The notes under the pieces are model-generated. The model ran no database searches and was not told where the DNA came from. It saw only the letters and a program-made list of their open reading frames with translations. Source: Paenibacillus sp. 1_12 (GTDB lineage: Bacteria > Bacillota > Bacilli > Paenibacillales > NBRC-103111). Taken from it: a stretch of 64,000 nt of DNA. Where the stretch lies: positions 719,374 through 783,373 of the forward strand of contig NZ_FOTE01000001.1 in NCBI RefSeq assembly GCF_900114475.1, read 5' to 3'. The position numbers were made by a program, and so were the translations under genes. Below are positions 18,063 to 27,591 of this stretch, piece after piece; position 1 is the stretch's first letter; each line of letters begins with the position of its first letter.

Positions 18063-18079
18063 TAAACTAAAATAGTTTA
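18063..18079. promoter_or_regulatory. Candidate operator of the divergent LacI-family regulator
   Basis: TAAACTAAAATAGTTTA, a perfect 6-bp inverted repeat around AAAAT, 40 bases before the start of 18119-19177. A related half site TTAGTAAACT occurs near 17976-17985. The placement between divergent transcription units fits autoregulation and control of the sugar operon, but LacI-family operators more often have a central CG. Confidence 0.4.
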
Positions 18080-18118
18080 GTAATTCCTTATTTGATTTAG
18101 AAGGAGTGCTGGTACAGC

Positions 18119-19177
18119 ATGAAAATGGACGATATCGCCAAACTGGCCAATGTTTCTAAATCAGCCGTTTCAATCGCGCTTAGCGGTAAACCAGGCATTA
18201 GTGAAGATACACGGACCCGAATTTTGAAGATTGTCAAGGATAGTGGGTATTTACCAAGATCCATGATCAAGGCTGACAAGTTTTACGGCCTGACCAAGAC
18301 ATTGCGCTTTGTCGCCTGCACCAATTCCGGCATCGTACTGGAACAGTATTACAAGCAGCCGTTTTTTATGGAATTGATTCATCATATTGAGGAACAGTGC
18401 CGCATACGTGGATACTCTTTGTTTTTCTCCTCCGTGACCACCGACCATCTGGAAGATGCGATGGAAACGATGGAAACCGAGCATGAATCGAATGGGATGA
18501 TTTTGCTGGGTACGAATCTGACTCAGGAGCAAATTCAACTGATCGCCACAAAACAGCCGAATCTGGTTGTTCTCGATACTTGTCTGGAAACGCTGAACAT
18601 GAATTTTATCGTGATGAATAACGTAATGGGAGCCTATCAGGCAGGCCGTTATTTACTGGAGCTTGGTCATAATAACATTGGATACGTTCAATCGAATTCG
18701 CGGATGTACAATTTCGATTCCCGTAAGAGAGGTTTTTTGCAGGCCTTGGAGGAGGACAAACTAACCGTTGATAAGGCTCACTATTTCGGGGTATCACCGA
18801 CTGTCGTCACTGCACAGGATGAGTTTATGCACAAAATAAAAGAGCTGAGGGATGATCTGCCGACCGCACTATTTTGCGAATGTGATTATATCGCCATAAG
18901 TGTGATTAAAGCTTTGAACGAGCTTGGAATTCGGGTACCTCAGGATATATCCATCGTCGGCTTCGATAACATTCAGGAATCCACGATCATTACGCCGGAA
19001 TTGACCACCGTTCACGTGGAGAAGGGTACTATCGCTGAGCTTGCAGTCTCTAAACTGCTCGATATGATTGAGCAAGGGGATACGGTGAAGATCAAATCTT
19101 TGATTGATACGCAATTGGTAGTTCGTAAATCGTGCAGTCCGATTACTGTCAAAGAAACTGACGCAGCCTTACTGTGA
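18119..19177 (+). CDS. LacI-family transcriptional regulator
   Basis: 352 residues: N-terminal helix-turn-helix MDDIAKLANVSKSAVSIALSGKPGISEDTRTRI, then a periplasmic-binding-protein-like effector domain (FFMELIHHIEEQCR, VVLDTC, GRYLLELGHNNIGYV, ISIVGFDNIQ, PELTTVHVEK). AAGGAG lies 12 bases before ATG 18119; an in-frame ATG two codons on is also possible. It is transcribed away from the 5013-17755 operon across a 363-base region holding a cre site and a palindrome, so it is the likely specific regulator, with a free or phosphorylated sugar from the pathway as the inducer. Confidence 0.9.
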   Translation: MKMDDIAKLANVSKSAVSIALSGKPGISEDTRTRILKIVKDSGYLPRSMIKADKFYGLTKTLRFVACTNSGIVLEQYYKQPFFMELIHHIEEQCRIRGYSLFFSSVTTDHLEDAMETMETEHESNGMILLGTNLTQEQIQLIATKQPNLVVLDTCLETLNMNFIVMNNVMGAYQAGRYLLELGHNNIGYVQSNSRMYNFDSRKRGFLQALEEDKLTVDKAHYFGVSPTVVTAQDEFMHKIKELRDDLPTALFCECDYIAISVIKALNELGIRVPQDISIVGFDNIQESTIITPELTTVHVEKGTIAELAVSKLLDMIEQGDTVKIKSLIDTQLVVRKSCSPITVKETDAALL

Positions 19178-19210
19178 GCGGATAATAAGAAAGCCAGCAT
19201 TGCATAGAAA

Positions 19211-19266
19211 AAGCTTGATGCGTTTGGGTAAGTCTTGACCTAATATCGTCGCAGCGCACCAAGCTT
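19211..19266. terminator. Possible bidirectional terminator between lacI-type gene and cfa
   Basis: AAGCTTGATGCG (19211-19222) pairs with CGCACCAAGCTT (19255-19266), 11 of 12 positions, around a 32-base loop. It sits between two convergent genes and is preceded by an A-run, which would give a T-run for the cfa transcript. Confidence 0.5.
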
Positions 19267-19284
19267 ACTAGGCATAAGCACACT

Positions 19285-20448
19285 CTAATCGTAAATATGC
19301 TCGCGGGTTAGTGATAAGTTATTGTTAAAACCCTTAGAAAACAAAACCTGATGAATATTCAAGTTACCCGAGCGGAAGAAAGCTGCGCAGGACTGCAGAT
19401 AAAGCTCCCACATCCGGACAAACCGTTCATCGAACATTGTCCTTACTTCCTCTAGTGAATTCGCATAGCGAGTTGACCAATGCTCAAGGGTCATGGCGTA
19501 GTGCAGACGAAGATTTTCGAGATCTAAGGTGTTGAAATCATAATCAGGAAGCAGGCTCACAATTTCCCGCAAAGAAGGAATGTAGCCCCCAGGGAAAATA
19601 TATTTTTGAATCCAAGGGTCTGTGGGCTCTTCCTTGGCATGGGTTATGGTGTGCAGCAGCATTAAGCCTTTATCCCTCAGCAGCGTCTGGATTGCTTGCA
19701 TAAATGAAGGGTAATGGGCTTGACCTACATGCTCGAACATGCCCACAGAGGCTATTTTATCAAATTGCTCACCTCTGACCGCCAAATCACGGTAGTCGAT
19801 GAGTTCAACCTTCACTTGATCCTGCAAGCCTTGCTCCGCAATGCGCTCTAACGTTTTTTTGTATTGCTCCTCACTTAATGTAATCCCTTTCGCTTCGACC
19901 CCATACTGCTGGGCCGCCCGAATAATGAGCCATCCCCAGCCGCTGCCAATATCCAGAAGAGTCTCGCCAGGCTTAAGCTGAAGCTTTTTAAGCACATGGT
20001 CTATTTTTTGCAGCTGTGCTTGCTCGAGGGTATCATCAGGGGTGCGAAAATAAGCACATGAATAGCTCATCGTCTCATCCAGCCAAAGTGAATAAAACTC
20101 ATTGCTAATATCGTAGTGATGCTGGACATCGTCCTTTTGTTTGCGCTTTGAAGTAAGCTTAGACAGGATAGGTAAAGTTCGGCTCCAGAGCTGTTCACGG
20201 TTGCCTGTAGCTAATTGAATAACGTCTTCGATTTTTCCATCGATTTCAATGACCCCATCCATATAGCCCTCGCCAAAGGACATAACTGGATTTTTCACAA
20301 AATCTTTGATCGACACCTTCTCCTTGAAAGTCAGAGCAAATCGCGGCACATCCTCTCCATACGCAGTAGAAGTACCATCCCAATAATGAACTTGAAATGG
20401 TACCGACCTCATGCCCGCGAAAAATTTATCCATAATATATCTCTGCAT
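19285..20448 (-). CDS. cfa: Cyclopropane-fatty-acyl-phospholipid synthase
   Basis: 387 residues from ATG 20448, which has GGAAGGA 11 bases upstream. N-terminal lipid-binding part (FALTFKEKVSIKDFV, GEGYMDGVIEIDG), then a SAM-dependent methyltransferase: HHYDISNEFYSLWLDETMSYSCAYF, LLDIGSGWGWLIIRAA (SAM motif I), GITLSEEQY, and SVGMFEHVGQAHY with the bicarbonate-site Glu. It adds a methylene bridge to unsaturated membrane phospholipids, typically in stationary phase or stress. A stand-alone gene, convergent with the LacI-type regulator, with no link to the sugar operons. Confidence 0.93.
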   Translation of the reverse strand: MQRYIMDKFFAGMRSVPFQVHYWDGTSTAYGEDVPRFALTFKEKVSIKDFVKNPVMSFGEGYMDGVIEIDGKIEDVIQLATGNREQLWSRTLPILSKLTSKRKQKDDVQHHYDISNEFYSLWLDETMSYSCAYFRTPDDTLEQAQLQKIDHVLKKLQLKPGETLLDIGSGWGWLIIRAAQQYGVEAKGITLSEEQYKKTLERIAEQGLQDQVKVELIDYRDLAVRGEQFDKIASVGMFEHVGQAHYPSFMQAIQTLLRDKGLMLLHTITHAKEEPTDPWIQKYIFPGGYIPSLREIVSLLPDYDFNTLDLENLRLHYAMTLEHWSTRYANSLEEVRTMFDERFVRMWELYLQSCAAFFRSGNLNIHQVLFSKGFNNNLSLTREHIYD

Positions 20449-20670
20449 CGTATCCGGTCCTTCCTTTCCATTCAAATGAAAATAGTGAAGTGTGCTGTAA
20501 CCCCTTATCCAATGACATATATGAATGACCAGCTGAATTTAGGTATGGATTTAGGAAATTTACAAAAGAGCTACTAGACAATATTCCCTTTCTGTAGGTA
20601 GTGTAGACCTGATTACAGTGTAAAACCTGGGCAAAGTTGATTGCTTTATTGGATTGATCTTTTGCCTATG

Positions 20671-20698
20671 AAAAAAGCGCCCGATTAAAGGCGCTTCT
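20671..20698 (-). terminator. Rho-independent terminator after the S-layer-homology fragment
   Basis: On the minus strand, AAGCGCC, a 7-base loop and GGGCGCTT are followed by a T-run. It lies 32 bases past the stop of 20730-21908. Confidence 0.85.
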
Positions 20699-20729
20699 TG
20701 TTTGAAAACTATGTTGTTTTACGCCGATT

Positions 20730-21908
20730 TCAGTTCATAAATTGTAAATATTGAAGCGTCCGTTTTAACATGGCTGCCGATTGAGCACGGGTTGCATGAT
20801 CCTGAGGAGCAAATACATGACTCGAAACTCCTCGGACAATTCCAGTTTGTACCAATCGTGCCACCGCTTCCTGCGACCATTCCGAGATTTCGTTATGATC
20901 CGTGAATTTACTTAGAACCGACGTGTCTGTATTTTCGATTTTCCCGACAAAGCTTAATGCTCTAGCGATCATGGTAACCATTTGTTCCCGGGTAATCAAG
21001 TCATTAGGTTTAAAATTACCAAACTCATCGCCGTTAATTAATTCAGCCTCTTGGGCCGCTCCTATTGAACCCGAGTACCACTCTGTCAAACCCACATCTT
21101 TATAGCCTTTTTTAACATTTTCGGTAAGAGCTAGTGAGCGAACAAGAAGTGCGGCAAACTCAGCACGAGTAATTGATTTATCCGGAGCAAAGTTTTTATC
21201 ATCGATGCCCTTTACGATCAGTTTGCTTGCTAACAGCTCGACATCCTCTTTCGCCCAATGTGTAGATACATCACTGAAAATCTTCTGGTGATTAAGTACC
21301 GTATAGATACTGTTCCCTTTTCTCAACATTGTTGCTTCAGATCCGTTAAATAAAGTAGGTACCGGCATATACGTTTTACTCACTGGATTAAACCAAACGC
21401 CTACTGCGGCATTTGATTTTACCTCATGAGAAAGATGAAGGGTCCGAGCCACATAATGACTGTAAGAGTTCACATCTTGTGCTCTATTATCTTTTGTGAC
21501 AACTCCGACTGTAAACTCAACCGGATTGGCAAGAATCTGCGCTCCGATTTGGGAGGCTGCTGCCGTAAGCTCAGCCGCTTTATTACCTTGTACTTTTTCA
21601 ATTCCGATAATAATCTTAAGTTCTTTTACATCAACACTCAGCTGTTTTGCTATGGAATTAACATCTACATCCGCTATCGGAAGTTGATAATCTCCTGCTC
21701 CCGTTTTGATCTGCAGAACAGCTGATGGATTGTTATTGGTTAACAGATTTAGCACATCAGGACTTAATTCAACCTTCACAACTTCCCCGCTATTCCTTAC
21801 TTCAATCGTATACACTTTACTATTAGATGAATCATTCTTAACAATGGCTGCCAATTTGGCAGCATCCATTTCAACCGTCACAATTCCATTGGAGATCGAT
21901 TCCTTCAC
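20730..21908 (-). pseudogene. C-terminal fragment of a secreted S-layer-homology (SLH) protein
   Basis: 392 codons from a GTG at 21908 with no ribosome site. The last 180 residues are three SLH repeats that bind secondary cell-wall polymer: FSDVSTHWAKEDVELLASK..GIDDKNFAPDKSITRAEFAALL, a second with WYSGSIGAAQEAELI, and a third ending ATRAQSAAMLKRTLQYL. The first 200 residues (VKVELSPDVLNLL, QLPIADVDV) look like the inner domain usually found before SLH repeats in very large Paenibacillus surface proteins. There is no signal peptide, and the frame upstream meets a stop after only a few codons, just past the neighbour's terminator. This is best explained as a 5'-truncated remnant; a leaderless intact gene is unlikely. 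Confidence 0.7.
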
Positions 21909-21961
21909 GGCATCGGAGATTAGAATACTTCAAATCATTGCATTGTGACCTGCTTTAACAA

Positions 21962-21989
21962 CAAAAACGGCCATCCTCGGGATGACCGT
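21962..21989 (-). terminator. Rho-independent terminator of the 22011-29440 operon
   Basis: ACGGTCATCC, a 3-base loop and GGATGGCCGT, followed by TTTTTGTT on the minus strand, 22 bases after the sulfatase stop. Confidence 0.88.
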
Positions 21990-22010
21990 CTTCGATCTTT
22001 TTTAAAATGT

Positions 22011-23513
22011 TCACTCTAACTTATAAGCAACAGCAGAAGTTTCGTCCATCACAATACCAAGACGTTCAAATTGCTCCGCTGGAGCATTGTGCTCACGCAT
22101 CAACTGTGACATAAGACGAAGCATTTGCGCTTCAATCTGAGGATCTTCCAGATTGGATTCCTGCTTCGGATCCTGATGAAGATCGAATAATAGGTTGCCG
22201 TATTGATAGGGATTCAGATAGGTTTTACCTTTAATCTTCATAACCTGCGCTCCCTTGGTGAAGGAGAAGGGACCCGCCAGCTCCATCCCTGCAAATTCCC
22301 GGGGATCGAACATTTTGTGCATATGCGATGGCATCAGCGTATATTCGTACAACGGCTCATTGTTTTCATGCTTCGGAGCCCTCATATACACATAGCGACC
22401 ATCCGTGCAATTGACATGGCCGCCATGAGTCCCAAACAGCACGGCCTCGCGGGGATTGCCTCCGTCTGGATCGGTGAGCGTCTTCAATGGCTTACCTTGC
22501 ATATCCGGCGGAATGTTCACTTCAAAAAATTCAAGCAGTGTCGGACCCATATCAATCATTTGTACCAAAGTCTCGGACCGACCGCCGCAGATTTGATTTC
22601 TTGGGTCCCAAACAAACAGCGGAATGTTTGCAATTTGGTTATAAAACGGCTGAATGTTTTTGCCCCACCAGTGATGCTCACCAAGCAGGAACCCATGGTC
22701 TGTATTCACAATCAGCAGGGTATCCTTCCATAGATCATAACGATCAAAAGTATCCATAATGCGTCCAAGATAGGCATCACACATGCTAACAAGCGCAGCA
22801 TACTCATAGATGACATGCTGTACCTCTTCAGGCTGCTGCTTCACGATCCCATAATCAGGCCAATCAAAATGCTTACCTTCGTATGAGTGTGGGTACAGAT
22901 CCTTATATTTGCGTTGAGTGAAAAAGGGCTCATGCGGATCAAACGCCTCGATTTGCAAAAACCAGCGGTCCTGATCGTGATTTCGTTTCATAAATTCGAT
23001 GCCACGGCCAACCGTGACAGCCAAAGGCTGCTTCTCCTCCGTATCCAGATGTTCGCGGTTTACCCAGTCCTGCCTCCATAAATCACCTAGCTTTGGGCCG
23101 CTTAATGTTTCTGGAATGATCGGTTCCTGAACGCTTCCCTTCCAAGGATCACCCTCCTGACCTCTAGCAAACTCCCATGAGTTGTAGCGGGTGTGATAGG
23201 TGGCTCCGCCGTCCTCAAAGTAATGATTGTGGTCGGTAGTCAAATGCGTGTAAACTCCGTTGGCTCTGAGTACATCAACCATCGAATCATCGAATGGCTC
23301 CAGCGGTCCCCAGCTTCTATGCAGGAAATTATATCTGCCCGTATGCAAATCCCTACGCGCCGGCATACAAGGTAGACTTCCCGCGTAGCAGTTGTCGAAG
23401 GTGACAGATCGATCAGCCAGTCGTTGAAAATTCGGTGCATGTACCCAGTTGCAGCCGTACGGGGGGAGCATATGTTTATTCAAGGAATCGAACATAACCA
23501 TAACAGCCTTCAC
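22011..23513 (-). CDS. Sulfatase (type I, formylglycine-dependent), cytosolic
   Basis: 500 residues from GTG 23513, which has AAGGAG at ideal spacing; the GTG at 23522 is too close to the site. Alkaline-phosphatase-fold sulfatase: metal-binding FDSLNKHM region, the modification motif CMPARRDLHTG (Cys of CxPxR, about residue 49, converted to formylglycine by a maturase not encoded here), NTDHGFLLGEHHWWGK and DMGPTLLEFF. No signal peptide, so it acts on imported sulfated sugars inside the cell. Last gene of an operon with an ABC importer and an AraC regulator. Confidence 0.87.
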   Translation of the reverse strand: MKAVMVMFDSLNKHMLPPYGCNWVHAPNFQRLADRSVTFDNCYAGSLPCMPARRDLHTGRYNFLHRSWGPLEPFDDSMVDVLRANGVYTHLTTDHNHYFEDGGATYHTRYNSWEFARGQEGDPWKGSVQEPIIPETLSGPKLGDLWRQDWVNREHLDTEEKQPLAVTVGRGIEFMKRNHDQDRWFLQIEAFDPHEPFFTQRKYKDLYPHSYEGKHFDWPDYGIVKQQPEEVQHVIYEYAALVSMCDAYLGRIMDTFDRYDLWKDTLLIVNTDHGFLLGEHHWWGKNIQPFYNQIANIPLFVWDPRNQICGGRSETLVQMIDMGPTLLEFFEVNIPPDMQGKPLKTLTDPDGGNPREAVLFGTHGGHVNCTDGRYVYMRAPKHENNEPLYEYTLMPSHMHKMFDPREFAGMELAGPFSFTKGAQVMKIKGKTYLNPYQYGNLLFDLHQDPKQESNLEDPQIEAQMLRLMSQLMREHNAPAEQFERLGIVMDETSAVAYKLE

Positions 23514-23541
23514 GTTGCTCACTCTCCTTCAATGATATGTT

Positions 23542-25908
23542 CTATTCATCCTGCTGCGACGGCGTCCCGAACTTGGATTCGCGGTATTGACTCGGTGTAA
23601 TACCCTCATTTTTTTTGAAAATACGGTTAAAATAGGTCGGCTGATAGCCGACCATTTCGGCGATATCGTTAATTTTGTAATCCGTTTCCGAGAGCAGCTC
23701 CTTCGATTTGCGAATCCGCACATCGGTTAAGTAAATAATAAAATTGATGCCGGTCGTTTTCTTAAATGCTTTGCTTAGTGTAAGCGGCGTTAAATTATGC
23801 TCCTCAGCAAACAGGTCCAGCGATAAATCGGTCTCGTATTTGCTATGGATCGTCTCGATAATACGCTCGATCGCCTGCTTTAAACGAACATCCTGCCTTT
23901 CGGAGTCCTGCCTGATTTTATCAAAATAAGGTTGAATAACTCGTTTTTGAAGCAGGTTTGTGATGTCTGCAGGCTCAGTTAAATTCGCCAGCTCCTCCTG
24001 AATACTGAAGGGCGACGTTTCAAACGGATTATACCCCGCTTTAAGAAAACTGAACTGAAGGTTCCCATACAGCTGAAGCATCCCTTGTTGAAATAAGTAC
24101 TCTTTTGTCGTGTTTGCTTTCAGCTCGCTGCCAAATTTACTCAAAGCGATTCTCGATTCTTCCTCATTCACATTGCGAATGGCCTGAAGGATTTCCGATT
24201 CTACTGCAAACGGATAATGAATGGAATCGGTCCCTTGCGATAAGTAATCGTCAGCATGAATCACCTGCCTCGATTCATTCATATCGCGATACCGGACGAT
24301 TCGGCCAACCTCATCCCATGCTTGAGGAATGTCAACTACAGATGGAACCCATTTGCTGATGCATACGGTAACATTCATTTGGACAAAGCGGTTCAGCATC
24401 ATGGACAGCTCTTCAGCAATTCGATAAAGCTCATCATTTCGTTCATCTGCCTCATAATAAAGCGGGCAGCCTATAAGAACACTAATCGAACGATCGTGAA
24501 AATTAATGATTTCCCCGTCCAAAAAGCTTTCCTTCATAATCTCTTCCGTAATGTTCACGGATGCAAAGGAGATCAGCTCCTGATCACCCTTATGAAACCT
24601 GCCTTTCGCTCGGGAAGCCCCGTGAAGCTGAATACTCAGTACGACAAAACCAATCGCGTCGGTGTCCCAGCCAAACAGCTGCATTCTTTCTTCCAATTCA
24701 GATTTATCCGATGAGCGAAAATGCCCTTGGAGCAATTGAAGCAGGAACCCTTCTTTCATCGTGGGCAGCTGCTGCTGCAGCCTCTGCTCCAACGTTCGGC
24801 TTTCGAGGTTCAAGCGTCTCCATTGCTCTCCGATAAATTCGATTTCATCCGCCGACTCTTTGCCCGTATTGTTGTTAGTTTTGAACATTTTCATCAGCTC
24901 AAGAATCGGCTGGTACAGCTTGCGAGAGACGACAATCGCCGTTATGATCCCAAACAGCAGCCCCGCAAGACCTACCATATAGACGAAATTAGAAGCGGCA
25001 ATGACAGGTGAATTTAACTTATCCAAAGCATCCATCGAGACATAGGTCCAACTCTTGCCCAGCCGTTTAAATGAGGTATACGAAACCGAATAGGTGGACC
25101 CACCATAATCATAAACAAATGAGCCCTTCGTCTGCTCATGCCGTTTGATCATATGTGCAAGCTCCTGCTGCTGCTGAATCGAATCCGGCGTTTCGTTGGA
25201 GCTTCCTACAGTATCCCCGGCTTCGTTGAACAAAAAGGTCGCACCATTCTCAGCTAAAGTCACTCCACTTAACAGCTGCGCAACCTGCTTCTGCTTTAAG
25301 TAAATTAAAAGCACACCAAACGGCTCTGCGCTTTCATCTGATAGTAAATAAGCAAGCGTCAGCCGTCCTTTGCCGGATAAGGTATTCGGTGCCAGATAAG
25401 AGGGTATCCAAAAGGTTGAATGCTGATTATTAAGCAGCTCATGAAATCTTGGACGTTCCTGCTCACGCAATTGCATCGTCCCGTTGCTATCCGAGAATAC
25501 TAGGCCGGGACGATCCAGAACGATATTAACCTGCTCGATTAACGGGTTGGATTCCTTCAATAGCAATAGATTCGTATACACATTTCGGATAAATTCATAA
25601 TCATAGCTCGTTTCCTGGCTTTTTAATTTAGTGCCAAATTCAGGATTGAACGCCCACTGGGTCGCTGTTTTCTCCAGATATGAGAAATAATCGTCCACAC
25701 GCTGGGCTGATTGATTCACCTGATGATTACGGGCAACCAGTACACTGTCCTCCAACTGCCGGGTGCCAATCCATTTAACACCGCTGCCTACAACAAGTGT
25801 CGGCAAGCAAATCGCTATTAAAATGATCATGAGACTTTTGCGGTAAAACCGTTTTTGTACCATGGAATAATTACCGATAGCACGAAATGAGGCTGCCCAG
25901 TTATTCAA
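23542..25908 (-). CDS. Membrane-anchored AraC-type regulator of the sulfatase/importer operon
   Basis: 788 residues: membrane segment at about 24-44 (LMIILIAICLPTLVVGS), an extracellular Cache-like sensor at about 50-300, a second membrane segment at about 305-328, a cytoplasmic linker of about 350 residues, and an AraC double helix-turn-helix over the last 100 residues (DLSLDLFAEEHNLTPLTLSKAFKK, KINDIAEMVGYQPTYFNRIFKKNEGITPSQYR). It has no kinase domain: sensing and DNA binding are in one chain. TTG 25908 is the best start but is weakly supported (GGGAG 13 bases upstream). Likely target: the promoter near 29470-29563 with its 17-base direct repeat. Confidence 0.85.
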   Translation of the reverse strand: MNNWAASFRAIGNYSMVQKRFYRKSLMIILIAICLPTLVVGSGVKWIGTRQLEDSVLVARNHQVNQSAQRVDDYFSYLEKTATQWAFNPEFGTKLKSQETSYDYEFIRNVYTNLLLLKESNPLIEQVNIVLDRPGLVFSDSNGTMQLREQERPRFHELLNNQHSTFWIPSYLAPNTLSGKGRLTLAYLLSDESAEPFGVLLIYLKQKQVAQLLSGVTLAENGATFLFNEAGDTVGSSNETPDSIQQQQELAHMIKRHEQTKGSFVYDYGGSTYSVSYTSFKRLGKSWTYVSMDALDKLNSPVIAASNFVYMVGLAGLLFGIITAIVVSRKLYQPILELMKMFKTNNNTGKESADEIEFIGEQWRRLNLESRTLEQRLQQQLPTMKEGFLLQLLQGHFRSSDKSELEERMQLFGWDTDAIGFVVLSIQLHGASRAKGRFHKGDQELISFASVNITEEIMKESFLDGEIINFHDRSISVLIGCPLYYEADERNDELYRIAEELSMMLNRFVQMNVTVCISKWVPSVVDIPQAWDEVGRIVRYRDMNESRQVIHADDYLSQGTDSIHYPFAVESEILQAIRNVNEEESRIALSKFGSELKANTTKEYLFQQGMLQLYGNLQFSFLKAGYNPFETSPFSIQEELANLTEPADITNLLQKRVIQPYFDKIRQDSERQDVRLKQAIERIIETIHSKYETDLSLDLFAEEHNLTPLTLSKAFKKTTGINFIIYLTDVRIRKSKELLSETDYKINDIAEMVGYQPTYFNRIFKKNEGITPSQYRESKFGTPSQQDE

Positions 25909-26035
25909 CGCAGTTCTGTACTCCCTTTCTATGATTGTATGGTCGCATACTAGTCATCTGCCATTTTATCATCCATAAGGAAAAGTCACCATGCTCGCGA
26001 ACAAACATTCAGCCTCACTTCGCACATCCCAGCAT

Positions 26036-27553
26036 TTATTTCCCTTGTCTTTTCTTGTAATCGTCATTAAATTCAGCTGCGATTTTTTGATACTGGGCAT
26101 CAGCTTTCAAGCCTGCCGTGTACGAATCCCATGCTTCAATGGGCTCGCGTCCAAAAATGATTTTCACCTTTAAATCCTGCGTTCTTTTGTCATAGTCGAT
26201 TCCGACTTTATTGTACGTATCAGAGTTTAATCCGATGGCCGGGTCCCCGGTAGCAATCTTGGCTTCTTCATCGATGATGGACATATTCCGTTTCAGGAAA
26301 TCGGCTGGAATACCGGTTTGGTAAGCAAATGAATATTTATCAAGGCTTTGGAATATCGGAAAAATAACGCCGGTATAAGCTTTAGCCTTCTCCGTGAACA
26401 AATACATGCCATCCTGTTCATTGTAATGCTCGCCTTTAAACCCGTAGTTGGCCATGTCGCTTCCTTCCTTAGTGGCGCCATAATCCATGAAAGCAAGAAT
26501 CTGCTTCATCTTCGCTTCTGGTACCGATTTGGGAATCACCCAGAAGCCAAAAGCGCCGCTACCCTTGGGTGCGAACTTGCCTTGAGGACCTTCCAGAGAA
26601 GAAAGCTGTAATAAATCGGCCTTCGGATTTGCCGCACGCATCTGTCCAGTCAACAGCCAGGTCGGTTTGAGCGCATCCGTGAAGATCCCTGCTTTATTGG
26701 TCGTGATGCTTTCTCTGACCTGGGAATTCTTTAAGGTCGGGAAGTCGGCTGCCAACAATCCTTCTTTATAGGCCTTGGTTAACCAAATTAACGCATCTCG
26801 GGTTCCCTTCTCGAAGGTCATGTCGATGAGCTTGCCATCCTTGTCCTTCCATTTGCCGTAATTTCCGTTCAATACGTTCTCTACCCACGAAAGGCTGCCC
26901 ATATTGTTAGCGTTAACGGTTGCCGTTAAGCCGACCGTGTCTTTCTTGCCGTTGCCGTCAGGATCTTTCTCGGTAAAGGCCTGCATGACCGCATACATTT
27001 CATCCAGATTTTTAGGTGGCTGCATGCCCAACTGATCAAGCCAATCCTTCCGCAAAATCGGCATACCTTCCGTGCCATAGAGCGGGCGAGTAAATGGAAT
27101 TCCATAGTTTTTGCCGTTTATGCTCGTATTTTTCCAGCTTTCCGCGGGAAAAGCGCTTAAATTTTTATAATCTTTAAGCAGCGGCGTCAAATCCCAAAAA
27201 GCTCCTTGATCGGCCATCTTCCTGATTTGAGCCTGAAACGGTTCGCGAATAAGCATTAGCTCCGGGATATCGCCGGAGGCCAGCGTGACATTCGTCTTGT
27301 CTCCATAATTGTTCGGAGATACCCAGGTAATGTTCAGCTTCGTATTCGTTTTTTTCTCTATTTCCTTACGAATCGGATCCTGATCACTCGGAGGCTCCGG
27401 ACTGTAGAAATCCGACATAATGTTAATTTCTACCAGTTTATTGTCTTCTTTTGCAGTTGTACTGACCTCATTGCCGCTCTTGCTGCACGCAGCGAGCACC
27501 CCCGACATCCCAACCAAACATGATAATACAATTGCACTGCTTTTCTTCATCAT
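26036..27553 (-). CDS. Extracellular solute-binding lipoprotein (LplA-like)
   Basis: 505 residues: MMKKSSAIVLSCLVGMSGVLAAC signal with lipobox LAAC, a Ser/Lys/Glu linker, and a roughly 500-residue binding protein (KKTNTKLNITWVSPNNYGDK, RPLYGTEGMPILRKDWLDQL, GAFGFWVIPKSVPEAKMKQILAFMDY). ATG 27553 or the adjacent ATG 27550 follows AAAGGGGGAATT. It follows the two permease genes, the usual order for the LplB-LplC-LplA type. The downstream sulfatase suggests a sulfated oligosaccharide ligand. Confidence 0.9.
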   Translation of the reverse strand: MMKKSSAIVLSCLVGMSGVLAACSKSGNEVSTTAKEDNKLVEINIMSDFYSPEPPSDQDPIRKEIEKKTNTKLNITWVSPNNYGDKTNVTLASGDIPELMLIREPFQAQIRKMADQGAFWDLTPLLKDYKNLSAFPAESWKNTSINGKNYGIPFTRPLYGTEGMPILRKDWLDQLGMQPPKNLDEMYAVMQAFTEKDPDGNGKKDTVGLTATVNANNMGSLSWVENVLNGNYGKWKDKDGKLIDMTFEKGTRDALIWLTKAYKEGLLAADFPTLKNSQVRESITTNKAGIFTDALKPTWLLTGQMRAANPKADLLQLSSLEGPQGKFAPKGSGAFGFWVIPKSVPEAKMKQILAFMDYGATKEGSDMANYGFKGEHYNEQDGMYLFTEKAKAYTGVIFPIFQSLDKYSFAYQTGIPADFLKRNMSIIDEEAKIATGDPAIGLNSDTYNKVGIDYDKRTQDLKVKIIFGREPIEAWDSYTAGLKADAQYQKIAAEFNDDYKKRQGK

Positions 27554-27591
27554 TGAACAATTCCCCCTTTTTAGTATTAATTTATATGCTT

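Noticed and set aside
19165..19190. TGTGAGCGGATAA, similar to the E. coli lac operator
   Set aside because: It spans the stop codon of the LacI-type gene, away from any promoter; coincidence.
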